Shown here piece by piece: positions 1 to 11,192 of a DNA stretch of 64,000 bases. The stretch is from assembly GCA_963693305.1 (NCBI GenBank), contig OY855913.1, forward strand, positions 12,180,701-12,244,700. Direction: 5' to 3'. The first letter of the stretch is position 1; each line of letters opens with the position of its first letter. The DNA is from Meandrina meandrites. Taxonomy: Eukaryota > Cnidaria > Anthozoa > Scleractinia > Meandrinidae. A program made the translations under genes and the position numbers. The notes below the pieces were generated by a model. That model was not told the origin of the DNA, ran no database searches, and saw nothing but the letters and a program-made list of their open reading frames with translations.

Positions 1-177
1 TGCCTCCAACAAGAAGATATATTTTTGCTGCAGTATAAAGCAATTTCATCCCAAAATAGCTATTTTCTTATTTAAAAGACTCGTGACAACGGCATTGGAA
101 TAAGAAAAGCTGTCGACATGTCAACAGACATATCTTGTCATCAAGAGACATTCAATTCTCTATATTTCTTGATACAG

Positions 178-1101
178 GCAAACATGCAAGTGGATTTGTG
201 GGAGAAGAAAAAATCCATCAAACGAAAGTTGGATTCTTTAGTGAAAGATTTGAAACATGCACACATTCCGAATGTCAATGATGTCCAGGTTGGAAGTTAA
301 AAGAAAACAGTTGTACCATGCTAGTTATTTTAACGAGACAGTAATTGGTGATGTGAACTCTGGGGCTGACCTTACAACACAGTATTTATTTAAGGTTTTG
401 GTCTACACCAATGGGCATTTGCTTGCAGAATCGTAATCAACAACAACAGCTTGACAAACCTGGGGGGGGGGGGGGGGGGGGCACTCCCATATAAGGGCTT
501 AATGGGGATGTGCAGCCCAACAGGGTATGGTTTTCAGGATTTTTTGTCTTGAACCGGGTATCTATTTCACCCCTTTTTGGCTTAAACAGGGTATCTTTAC
601 ACGGGCCAATGTCTTAAACAGAATAAGCATATGTTTGTTTATACAAATTTTGCCACAAGCTGAATTTTTGCAAGTCCTTCCTTGAAGTGTTGACTTCTGT
701 TGACTTTGGTATTCACACCAAGCTTAACTCATATTTGATTATGCTAACAACAATTGTCTTGACGGGGTATCAGAAATCAGATATTCTTGTCTTAAACAGG
801 TTCAGGATTTGGGCAGTTCAGCTTACGCCAGAAATATACGAAGGGTGTAAGAAGGCACTCTTCACTATCACACAACAAGAGCAGGAAGAATTAATCCTTG
901 CAAAAGAAGCAGAAAAGGCCGAAAACGACCCTATGTATGTGGGAGACGGAAGCTCGTATTGGAAAAAATGTAATAAAGGCAAAGTACCTGACGGCAAAAA
1001 TAAATCGTCTTGACAAGCAGCTTGGAAATACCCTTAAAGAAATTAGTAAGGACAATGTCAAGATGTCATCCCTCCGAGAGGCTACATCCCGAAAACAATA
1101 G
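178..1101 (+). CDS. 3' exons of an unrecognised coiled-coil protein
   Basis: Two exons can be joined. The first, 178-288, follows a TTGATACAG acceptor and ends at CAG|GTTGGA. The second starts at 822 after GCAGTTCAG. Both are phase 0. The first encodes a lysine-rich helix (WEKKKSIKRKLDSLVKDLK). The second starts LTPEIYEGCKKALF and continues into a charged helical stretch. In the second exon the frame breaks at the A6 run at 963-968; with one A fewer the frame runs on through KINRLDKQLGNTLKEI to TAG at 1099-1101. A polyadenylation-like AATAAA follows near 1167. The gene must start before the window. I do not recognise the family; the composition suggests a cytoskeletal or centrosomal coiled coil, but that is a guess. 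The frameshift may be a sequencing indel or may mark a pseudogene. Confidence 0.45.
462..620. repeat. poly-G tract and GGGTAT-containing repeat fragment
   Basis: A run of 20 G residues (462-481) is followed by an imperfectly repeated phrase built on 'cagggtat' and 'cttaaac' (about 520-600, again near 755-800). It sits in the intron between the two exons above. The poly-G run is a likely assembly or sequencing weak spot. Confidence 0.6.
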
Positions 1102-4100
1102 ACATTTCCGGAAATCATGGGATCATCTCACTTCACTTTCAGCTACAATTATTATGGAAAAAGCAAAATAAAAGACTTACAAAGTGTTATAAGACATCCA
1201 TTTTTATTCAATACCCGTCTTTTGCTATATTATGTATTAAAAATATTATTAAGTTGTTTTTAAAAAAATAAATAAATAAAAATAAAAATGAGTCTTCCAA
1301 GTTTATATTCTAGACCTTAAGTATTGCTCCTTACATTGTAATTCAAATTTTCATATCACTGATCTTCTTGTAACTCAAAAGTTTCTATCACTAACGATCC
1401 CTTAGCAACTCCGAAATATTATCCAAATATCAACCACTGACAATCTTCTCGTAACTGTCTATTGCACAGAATCCCATGTAATTCTTAGCTGATGCCTGCT
1501 TGTAACACGCCACATTTAATTGAAAGTTTGATGTAAAATATTATTCGCTTATAGTAGCTCATGGTATTGGAGCTGAACATATTAGAAAATGTTAAATAAA
1601 TTTAATGTATAATTTACTAGACAATAACTGACTAAGTAATCACTAATTTTTTTCAAAACAATCAAGATATGGTAAAGATCAAACAACATATAAATTATAG
1701 TTATGCTTTAATTTCCAGACTGTCCAACCGATAAACTGTCCTTTTTGGGTCCGGAATGTCCTTTTCGAGCCCATAGAATTGTTTTTCTTAAGTCTCCCCT
1801 ATCTGCCAGCTGCTAACAGCCATCAGTTTGTCTTGTTCCCTTCTGGTTTGTAGAACCACAATTTATAGTTAACATTATTATCATGGTCCTTGGTTCCCCT
1901 GAAAGTAAACAAAAATTTTAAAACACCAAACAACACTTACTGTAAATTAACATTAAATCGACATAAAATCAAAAAACATCTTAACATAAAACATTTTTCC
2001 TCCAAATATAAGCTGCACCATAATGAGGGACAGGAAGCAGCACAATACACAAACTTATTACTAAATTTGACATCACCCCTGTACAATTTAATGGTTTAAA
2101 TAATCCCAATAAAAAATACTCACTGAGTGGTTTCCGACAAAAAAATGCCCGCTGCCATGCCTTCAAAACACAAGTACATAACAAAACTATCCCCCTGCCT
2201 CCCCCCAAATATTATCTAGCCAGACAGGTATTTCAGAAAATATTAGAAATACCATCGCACTTTGTCCTTGAGAGGAATCTTGTCTCATTTTCCAAAACAA
2301 ATGGAGTATTAACAAAATTAATAATTCAAATAGGCACAATAGGCTCCAGTGATGTGAGCTTTCATGAGCCTTAGCCGAATGTTTGTATATGACTGAGATC
2401 AAGAGAGCAAAACATTAAAAGAAAAACTTGAAATTAAAAAATATTCCAATATTAGAGTGCTTAAGTACTCTAATATTATTTACAGTAATAATAAGCGTAT
2501 TAAAACCTGGGCCTTTAACACCTCGTTTTAATATGAAGGGATGTAATAAACGTGTCTTAGCTTGCTGAGCGCGAGGAAATAAACGAAGAGCCCTTTCATT
2601 GTTTCTAGTGTGGATCATTGGAGAGCCAAGAAATATGCTACTCAGTGCAATATGCCCATACAATTTTAGAGTTGTACATTGCTTTAAAATGATATAAATC
2701 ACTTTTGTGATGAAATATTACACTTTTCAATCTTAAATTTTGTGGACAGTATCTCTTAAATTCTTGTTGGAAAAACTTTCCGTTATTTTGTTGTCTTCCT
2801 ATGGGCAGTAAATTAACTATCTAAATGCTTGAACACACCTCGGGCCATGAGCAGCACATGGAATCATGGGGCATGTGCATGTAAAAGCACTGCTGACTAC
2901 AGGTAAATTATGCTCTTTGTTATTAACTCTATTGCATTTAACTGAATATAGAAATCTTGACAAAATGCTTCTGGTGCACTTCAATGGTATGAAATTAATA
3001 AAGGTGTGAAAGCCAATTAAAATGACTTTGACTCTCTTGTTTGTGTGGTGGTTGCAATTAAGACATAAAGAAATTAATTAATTAAAAATCAAATAATTTT
3101 AAGAAATATACAGAGAATTGTATTGCAAGGAAATATGAGACAAACCATGATGCAGCCAGCTATTAATAAAAAAATAATTCTGAGTAAATATATATTAAAA
3201 CACAACAGCTCAAAACAGAAACCTCATTTGGCATGATGTTGTTTTGAATGATTTGTTTTGTGTGGAATAAAATAAATACACCATTCTAAGTTCTCTTATC
3301 TTTTTGCTGCAGTGGTATGTCATGTTATAAAAGTTATTTTAAAAACCGGGTGTCGCTAGTAATGATTATACGGCTGGACAGAGATATCAGTTCTAAATAA
3401 CAGAACAATTCAGAATAGATCATGCATCAACATGTACCATGGAAGAAAGCAATCCCAATATTTATCATGCATCTGCTTCACTATGGCAGTGTATTTTGAA
3501 GTTTTCCGCTTTCGACCACACTTTCGTCTTCACAGTTTATAAAAAGACTACTTGACTGCTTGGCCACAGTTCGACTTGTTGGAAAACTGATTAACTCGGG
3601 CAATCCATGATATAAACCAGACATTGTGATACCCAAAGCTTAATTTATAACACACAATGTAGGTGAGTAAAATTGACTGATCATTTTTTTGGTCACTTGC
3701 TCTGTATTAACTTCAATGGCATATCCTTCCTATAGAAATACCCCGTTATTGAGCCGAGTTTCAAGTTTTCATGCTGAATCGATTTCGAGAAAAAGCGATT
3801 TTTCTGTGCGAACAACCAAAATTTACCAACACATTTTCCCACTCGAAGAAAATGACCAAATCTCTTGAGACTTTCCTCTATGAAGTTATTTTCAACTACA
3901 GTTATAAGTCACTCACCTCTTCAGAAAGAGAAATCGTAGTCAATCTTCACTGTCCAAAAACAAAGCACTTGGAACGTAAATAAGTGGAGAAAATCAGCTT
4001 GAAATATCGTTGTGTTGCGAACGCAAGGCCGCCATTTTCGAAATCACTCCAAAGCTGCGCGCTTCTTTCTTCGTGACGTCACGATGGCTACGCGCATACA

Positions 4101-4229
4101 GACAGTGGATTTGACGAGTTGACCCCTCCCTCCTGGGAGGGATAAATGTAGAGCGGGATTTTCTAAGCTGAATTTCTAAGCTGTGTTCAATCCGCGCTCC
4201 TTTCGACTGGCTATTACAGCATTATCCTG
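1102..4229. other. AT-rich intergenic stretch, no gene seen
   Basis: No spliceable chain of exons, structural RNA or clear repeat is visible on either strand. The small open frames here (for example 1890-2099 or 3771-3983) have simple composition and no recognisable domain. Confidence 0.5.
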
Positions 4230-4810
4230 AAGGTTAAACAGGTTATTTGCTTGGAGAGTTTGTTTCTAAAAAAAAGACTTGGTGTCAGTGCTTTCAACAG
4301 GGTACGGAAAATCCTTGTTCTTCAGGTTTTGCCTCGAATGTTGTCCGAGAGGGATAGCAGGTCAATGAGTTTGTTTTACCTTGAGTTGAGTTTTTTGGCC
4401 GTGAGTATTGTTGTTGTGCAAGGAGTTCGTTTCGTTTTTCCGTGACCTCAGTTTGTTTTGCTGTGAGTTTCTTTCAATCTTTGTTGTGTTCATTTTGTTT
4501 GGCAGCGAGTTGACATTGTTTTGTCTTGACTTGAGTTTGTCATTTGCCGAGAGTTGAGTTTATTTTGCTGTGAGTTTCGTTGTTGTGCCGTGTGTTCCTT
4601 TGGTTTTGCCGTGACTTGTGTTTGCTTTGCCGTGAGTTTCTTTGTTGTGGTATAAGTTCACTGATTTTTTTAGCCGCGTTTTAGCCGTGAGGAGAGTCTG
4701 TTTTGCCATAAGTTTTGTTTTTATTTTGCTGTGAGTTGATTTTGTGTGTAGTGTGTTTATCTTGTTTTGCGGCGAGATTCGCTGTTGCTGTGAGAGTTGT
4801 GGGCCATCGT
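4230..4810. repeat. degenerate GT-rich minisatellite (TTTTGCCGTGAGTT-like)
   Basis: The phrase 'tttgccgtgagttt' and variants recur many times with irregular spacing of roughly 30-60 bases (for example near 4395, 4457, 4555, 4608, 4635 and 4725). A short echo occurs at 6057-6070. The G/T strand bias explains the open frame at 4251-4445, which is not a gene. Confidence 0.5.
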
Positions 4811-4943
4811 ACTATTCTGGCTTCCGTTTAAGCCGTGAATTTTCTTAAAAGAAACTCCGACAGTTTATACAGGTGTAGTTTTTCGAAGCGACGGCAAACA
4901 TAAAGACTTGACTAAAATTAACTTACGCCTGTCTGTTTTGTAT

Positions 4944-5110
4944 ATGTAATCGCATGGGCCCGAGGGCAATTAAGGATTAATTTCACACGCATTTTCAAAG
5001 TTTTTACAAAATTGCCCGAGTCGCGAAGCGACGAGGGCAATTTGGAAAACTTTGAAAATGCAAGTGAAATTAATCCTTAATTGCATGAGGTCACATTGCG
5101 ATTACGTGTT
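4944..5110. repeat. near-perfect inverted repeat (foldback/MITE-like)
   Basis: The left arm (about 4944-5020) and right arm (about 5028-5110) are reverse complements with few mismatches. They share gtaatcgca, the phrase caattaaggattaatttcac and gcattttcaaagtttt. The centre is the small palindrome tcgcgaagcga. The unit would form a hairpin of about 75 bp. Confidence 0.7.
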
Positions 5111-5926
5111 TATCGCATAAAGGGCAAAATTGTGTACAAAAGAAAACTTAAACGAGGTCCGCCATGGCGTAAACCGGTTGGCAAGAATATTTGTTCGTAG
5201 CAAAATGACCACATAAATAATCAACTTATGTCGAGAAACAGTAAAAGTAAGCATAACACAGCATGTGCAATTCACTCATAATAGTTCCTTCACAGATAAA
5301 ACTGAATGCAGTTTAAATTTTATTTACCTTTGTTTACGAGGCGTCCGACCGCGCAGAAATGCTGCATCGATGAAAGTCATAAACAAAGTGTCCGAGCGAG
5401 CTTAATAACTTCTTGAACCTGACATTCTCCTTTCCACAGCGAAAACTGTAAGTACCAACAAAATTTATGCTCTTTCCAGACTCTGTTTCTAATAAGGCGA
5501 AGCAAGCAAACGAAGAAATGTTATCTTTCAGTGTCGATTCAGTGGTCTCAGCCGCCATGAATTTCTATTCTCCGTGCAGCGCCAATCGTCCAGAAGTTTT
5601 TTCGGGCTGTGACAAACGAATTTGGATTGAAAAGTCCTCTCTCTATTCCACCAAGGCACCACTCATTTCTGCCTATACCGATTTTCTTTCACATTTGATG
5701 AAACAACCGCATTTATATCAAACTCGGCTGCACTGCGTTTCTGAACTTTTTTCAAACTCGTTTTTAAGCGGGAAACCAACTCAGTGCAGACGACGCGCGC
5801 TCAGCCAATCAGGATCAAGTAATCATGCCCTCTTGATTACCAAAAAGTGCCCTCGTGATTAAGAAAAAATGCCTTCTGTCTCAACCAATCAGCGTTCAGT
5901 AATTTTGCCCCGTATGTGATAAGAAG
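5111..5926. mobile_element. possible non-autonomous DNA element with imperfect terminal inverted repeats
   Basis: The left end TTATCGCATAAAGGGCAAAA (from about 5110) matches the reverse complement of the right end, TTATCACATACGGGGCAAAA (to about 5926). The interior has open frames on both strands (5334-5558 minus, 5467-5862 plus) with no recognisable domain. No clear target-site duplication was found, so the boundaries are tentative. Confidence 0.35.
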
Positions 5927-6263
5927 TAAAATCAAAACAAATTTCTTCGCCTTCATCAAGCACACGGCAAGATATTAACGGAGAAAAGTTTTATTAATGA
6001 GAGCCAGTTCAGTACAGGCCAGAAAAGTAAGGTATGTGTCAAAAAGAAACTTCTATTGCCGTGAGTATATTTTGTTGTGCCTGGAGATAATTCATTTTCT
6101 TGTGAGCAAATTTATTATGCCGTAGGATATTCAGTTTTAAATTTATCTTGCACCTATATGGGCAACCGTATACACTTATAAAAACTGTGGCCACTTGTTA
6201 AGAAACACTGTAAACTCAAGCAAATGATTAAACAATCTATATATTTATCTTAAATCTATATAT

Positions 6264-6660
6264 TTATCTTGTATCAAAGTTTGACCCGTCAAAGATATCT
6301 TCTGCGGCATCGATGCGGCAGCCAGCAGTGGTCGATTTGCCCGTGAAAAAAGGTTTATTGACCATGTCCTGTCCCCAACTGCTTTGCACAGCCTGCAATG
6401 TACTAAAATCTGCTGGGACTGATGCTTTAAAAATCTTTTTTGGGGTACGTTGCCGGGACAGATACCTCAGAATAATAATTTCTTTTTTGGAGTCGCTTGA
6501 AAACTCCGAGTCGACATTCTCGTTAAAAGACTCACCGAAAACACAAAGGTTTTCCCGCACTCCAAGCGATGTCATTTTAATGTTACAATTTCCACTCCCT
6601 ACCGGGCTCAGTACTTCAGCTATGTTAAGACAATTTTTACCTTTCCCACCCCTCCCTTAA
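6264..6660. other. overlapping open frames on both strands, function unknown
   Basis: A 103-codon minus-strand frame (6264-6575) and a 115-codon plus-strand frame (6313-6660) overlap almost fully, so at most one is real. Neither shows a known motif or a clear splice partner. Remnant transposon coding sequence is possible. Confidence 0.2.
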
Positions 6661-6712
6661 ATCATTTCTTTGGAATCTGCTAAAATCTAGCAGATCACGT
6701 GACCAGCCGCAA

Positions 6713-6750
6713 CCAGGGTCCTTTCTCTAGAGATATAGAGAGGACCCTGG
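6713..6750. repeat. short hairpin repeat end
   Basis: ccagggtcc and ggaccctgg flank a short A/T-rich palindromic centre (tctctagagatatagaga). It looks like the folded end of a dispersed repeat. Confidence 0.5.
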
Positions 6751-6831
6751 GAACGAGGTTGGTTGGTTCCAAACTGGCTCCCGAATCGAAAAGGTCGGCA
6801 AGCCGACGACCGTGCCGACCTTTGCCGATGC

Positions 6832-9812
6832 CACAATGATTCTGGCATCCCCGTAATTTAGGCACCCGCGTCCCAGAATCCCTAGCGAATTTGGCATGCC
6901 AAAATCACTAAAAGCGTTGAATAGAGCAGACAGACTGGGGCAAGTGAAGTCAAAAACCATTTTGACCATTTTGCTTTATCGCAAAGCTTTGTCTTCATAA
7001 ATTTAATCGTTCTTAGGAAATAGTACTAACGTCTTTGCAAATATTCGCAAAGCAAAACAAACCGTTTGATTCAAGTCCACGCAGTTATTCTTATAACCGA
7101 ATCACGCGCCGAAATCCCTTTTAATTGTATTAACACGCACATGGTGCTTATCGCTAAACCTTTCAAGGCAGGTTAATATTTCAAACATTGTAAGAGGCGA
7201 ATTGTAAGAGCTTCCAATTTGCTCGGCGGATGAAAATTTCAAATGCGAACATGATCAAAAAACTGACAAAGGACTGTCACGCAATATAGGAACTCAAAAT
7301 GTATGCGGTCGCCAGGCCGTGGAAACTGACCTCTCCAGTCTGTCAAAGATTTTAATAAGCATCTTAGACCAAAGGTTTTTTTGGTTTTATTAATGCTCAT
7401 TTATTCCATGTGAACTTATCCCTTTTGTTTGTATCGTTATGAGCAATAGGTTGTAGTGACAAATAAAAAAAAGTAAGGGTAAACAAGACGTCAGTTTAGT
7501 AAAGACTGGGAGAACCTGGGAGAACTTAATGACCTTTACCTAGTGATTTCGGTTTTCCATCTTAAGAAGTCTATATAGGTATTCGAGCATCGACCCAAGG
7601 TTAGAACAAACAGCTAAGGCCCGAACATGAAAAAAAAAATTCGAACGTTGAAAACGTGGAAAGCACAAGACATATTAAAACGGAGAGGAGAGTGATGTAT
7701 TGGGGATACCGAAATCCCTAGTGGGTATCCCATTCTACTATATTTTCTTTGATGAGTATTCTGAAGCCTGACAGAAATTAACCGAAACTAAAAAAAAGTA
7801 GGTTACATAGACGAAAAAGCGTTCAAATGGGTAAAAGAGTGAGGAGGAGGATTTTATATGTGGGGGATACCAAAATCCCTGGTGATATGGGTATCCCATC
7901 CTAATATTTGTCTGTGTTGAGAATTCCTAAGAGAGAATAACCAACACTTAAAATAGAAGTTAGGTTACATAGACAAAAAGCGTTCAAACGGGTTAAAAAA
8001 ATGAAAGGAGGGCGAATTTTGGGGGATAACAAAATAACTAGTGATATGGGTATCCCCTTCCAATATGTCAGTTACCGATACCCTTCCGAGTTACATCGAC
8101 TAACAGCATTCAAACCAGGAAAGCACGCGGAAAGGGCTCAAGAAATAATAATATTTAGTAGAATTCTACTAGTACACTAATGCAAATGCTGCAATGTGAT
8201 TGGCTGAGCTATTGAACACTATCAGCCATTAGTGTGCAGTTGCCGAAGGTCGTCCACAAAATGCGACGTTTTTATCGTTTTTCCGAAGTTTTGGAAGGAA
8301 GTTTAAATGTAAATGGATAATAAAATTCCCGAGAAGACTAAAAGAAGGACATTAGCGGTTTCTTGACTTTAAAAGCTTGAAATTATTGAAAAACGGGTGC
8401 ACGCGCGTAAACAACTGCAAATTTACCAAGGACAATTCAATGCGTGCGATTTTGTTAAAACGTTAAGTTCGATAATGCGTAGGAAAATAATTAGAAACCA
8501 TTATTTGCGTTTATTTCAGTCAGAATTCTACTAAAACAATTAGATTATTCGCTCTCAATTTCTATGAGGTGATAGTTGATTCGGCCTGCGGCCTCATCAA
8601 CTATCACCTCATAGAAATCTCGAGCTCATAATCTAATTGTTAAATAGACTAGACCATATCGCTAAAGATTCTGGTATCCCCCAAAATTCCCCTTTCTTAC
8701 CTTTTCTACCGGTTAGAAGGCTTTTCGTTGAACCTACCTTTTATTTTTAGTGTTGGTTAGTTCTCTCTTCAAAACAGACAAATACTACTAGGATGGGATG
8801 CCCATATCACTAGGGATTTTGGTATCCACCCAAATTCCTCCTTCTCACTTTTGTACCCGTTTGAACGCTTTTCGTCTATGTATATCTCTCTTCACAATAC
8901 TCATCAAAGACAATATAGTAGGATGGGATACCCACTAGGGATTTCGGTATCCCCAATACATCACTCTCCTTACGTTTTAATATGTCTTGTCCTTTCCACG
9001 TTTTCAACGTTGGAAGTTTTTTTATATCTTCGTGCCTTAGCTGTTTGTTCTAACCTTGTGCTCGAATACCTAGACTTCGGGGAACCGAAATCACTAGGTA
9101 AAGGTCATTAAGTTCTCGCAGTCTTTACTAAACTAACGTCTTGTTTACCCTTACTTTTTTTTTTATTTGTCACTACAACCTATTGCTCATAACAATACAA
9201 ACAAAAGGGATAAGTTCACATGGAATAAATGAGCATTAATAAAAACCAAAAAAAGCTTTGGTCTAAGATGCTTATTAAAATCTCTGACAGACTGGAGAGG
9301 TCAGTTTTCACGGCCTGGCGACCGCATACATATTGAGTTCCTATATTGCGCGACAGTCCTTTGTCAGTTTCTTTATCATGTTCGCATTTGGAATTTTCAT
9401 CCGCCGAGCAAATTGGAAGCTCTTACAATTCGCCTCTTACAATGTTTGAAATATTAACCTGCCTTGAAAGGTTTAGCGATAAGCACCATGTGCGTGTTAA
9501 TAAAATTAAAAGGGATTTCGGCGCGTGATTCGGTTATAAGAATAACTGCGCGGACTTGAATCAAACGGTTTGTTTTGCTTTGCGAATATTTGCAAAGACG
9601 TTAGTACTGTTTCCTAAGAACGATTAAATTTATGAAGACAAAGCTTTGCGATAAAGCAAAATGGTTTTTGAGTGGAATTGTGGTTGTCTTCACTTGCCCC
9701 AGTCTGCTCTATTCAACGCTGTTGGTGATTTTGGCATCCCCAGAGGGATGCCAAATTCGCTAGGGATTTTGGGACGGGGGTGCCTAAATTACGGGGATGC
9801 CAAAATCACTGT
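6832..9812. mobile_element. about 3 kb palindromic DNA element with 1 kb inverted arms
   Basis: The left arm (about 6832-7930) and right arm (about 8757-9812) are reverse complements over roughly 1 kb with scattered mismatches. For example, 6963-7110 mirrors about 9520-9660. The outer ends share TGGCATCCCCGTAATTTAGG. A motif of the form GGGATACCNAAATCCCTAGTG plus GGTATCCC is repeated inside both arms (near 7705, 7863, 8022, 8665, 8790, 8930) and also at the termini (6845-6900, 9735-9810). The central 830 bp contains a second palindrome. No transposase is visible, so it is probably non-autonomous. Open frames within it (6727-6969 minus, 9661-9948 plus) are mirror copies of one arm sequence. 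Confidence 0.75.
8538..8642. repeat. inner palindrome of the 3 kb element
   Basis: Arms 8538-8580 and 8597-8642 pair through caattagattat, atttctatgaggtgatagt and adjoining bases, with the loop ggcctgcggcc itself self-complementary. It could form a hairpin stem of about 43 bp. Confidence 0.75.
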
Positions 9813-9948
9813 GACCCCCACGAGAAAATCAGAACTCCGCTGGGAGACTGGAACCCAAGCTTGCGGTTTGAGTTTGCTTGTGGCGCTTGTGGCAAGAGAA
9901 GGGGAAGTAAGAGGGTTTCATCCCCAATCACTCTTAAGTTATTTTTAG

Positions 9949-10537
9949 ACATGGTACCCAGTTCACCCGCGGATGTTAACGTTTGTCGATCAAAGAAATC
10001 TGTGCCGTCGGACGTCGAACTTTGCGTTATAACTTTTTAGGCTTTGATGCGATGACTGTGAAACTTAAAATATTCATGTATCATTCGGTAATAGTAATAT
10101 GAAAAAGACAAATATTTTTAATGATTTTGGCGTTTAACTGGACCCCACTTTTTTAACAAAATCGCATCCAGTAAAAAACTGTGCTGATAGTGTTTTGCAA
10201 AATTTGTGGAATCGGCTTATGTTGAGTTAATACATACCATAGCCAAGTTTCAGGGAAATCGTTGAAGAGAAGGGCGGAAATATTGATGCCATCTAAATTC
10301 AACTCTAACATTCTACTGACAGTTTCTTTAATTAACACTCGAACATGAAAAAAGTCACGAACCCTAATTTCTGAGGTCTCTCCGATGCTTGCTGAATCAC
10401 AGTGCCTAGCCGATTGTCGATCATGCGAACCGTTCAAAAGTATCCGCTAGTTCTGTGAACATAACAAAATGCTCTAAAACTTTCTCAAACCTCCAAAGGT
10501 GTGTTTCTCATTTTATCTGGCATTTTAAGTGGGGTTA
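9949..10537. other. no supported feature
   Basis: Only an isolated minus-strand open frame (10153-10437) is present. It has no recognisable domain and no convincing splice context. Confidence 0.4.
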
Positions 10538-10743
10538 GATCGTGTGAAATGGTCGCTCACCGGTGGACAACAACAACTAGAAAGTTTCAATCCATCAGCC
10601 CTAGAAGTGGTCGCGGTTGTTTACAAGAGGCAGTCACTTCGATCGTGTGAAATGGTCGCTCACCGGTGGACAACAACAACTAGAAAGTTTCAATCCATCA
10701 GCCCTTGAAGTGGTCGCGGATGTTTACAAGAGGCAGTCACTTA
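10538..10743. repeat. two-copy tandem duplication, 103-bp unit
   Basis: Units 10538-10640 and 10641-10743 start gatcgtgtgaaatggtcgct and differ at only a few positions (for example cctagaag versus ccttgaag, cggttg versus cggatg). The high identity points to a recent duplication. It lies downstream of the KMT5A stop codon. Confidence 0.85.
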
Positions 10744-11192
10744 CGAGAGATGTTGTGGGTTCTGACCCCACAATTTTGCTATAATTAGTTTGGAGAACTG
10801 GTCGCCTATGGTAGGTAGGTCGCACAGGGAATTTTCGACTGAAACATTTTGGAGGAAAACTGCACAGATCAATGTAAATATCAGTGTAAAATATTTATAT
10901 TTATAAATGTACAGTCATATACATGATGAAATGAAAATTACTTAACATTTTACAAGAAAATTACAGCCATTGCACTTGAAAATTAAATGAATAAAAAATC
11001 TTCCAAGTCAGAGTCAATAATATTGGTGAAATATCTGGACTACGAAGAGGGAATTTTCTTAGAACAGTCTGTGAAAATGAATGGATTTGACGCTTACATT
11101 CTGTTTGTTGTTCGTCTATTGATTGGCCTGATGATAACATTCTATGTTCTCAATTCATGAGTAGCCTGACTGACCAGGCATAGAAATCTTTT

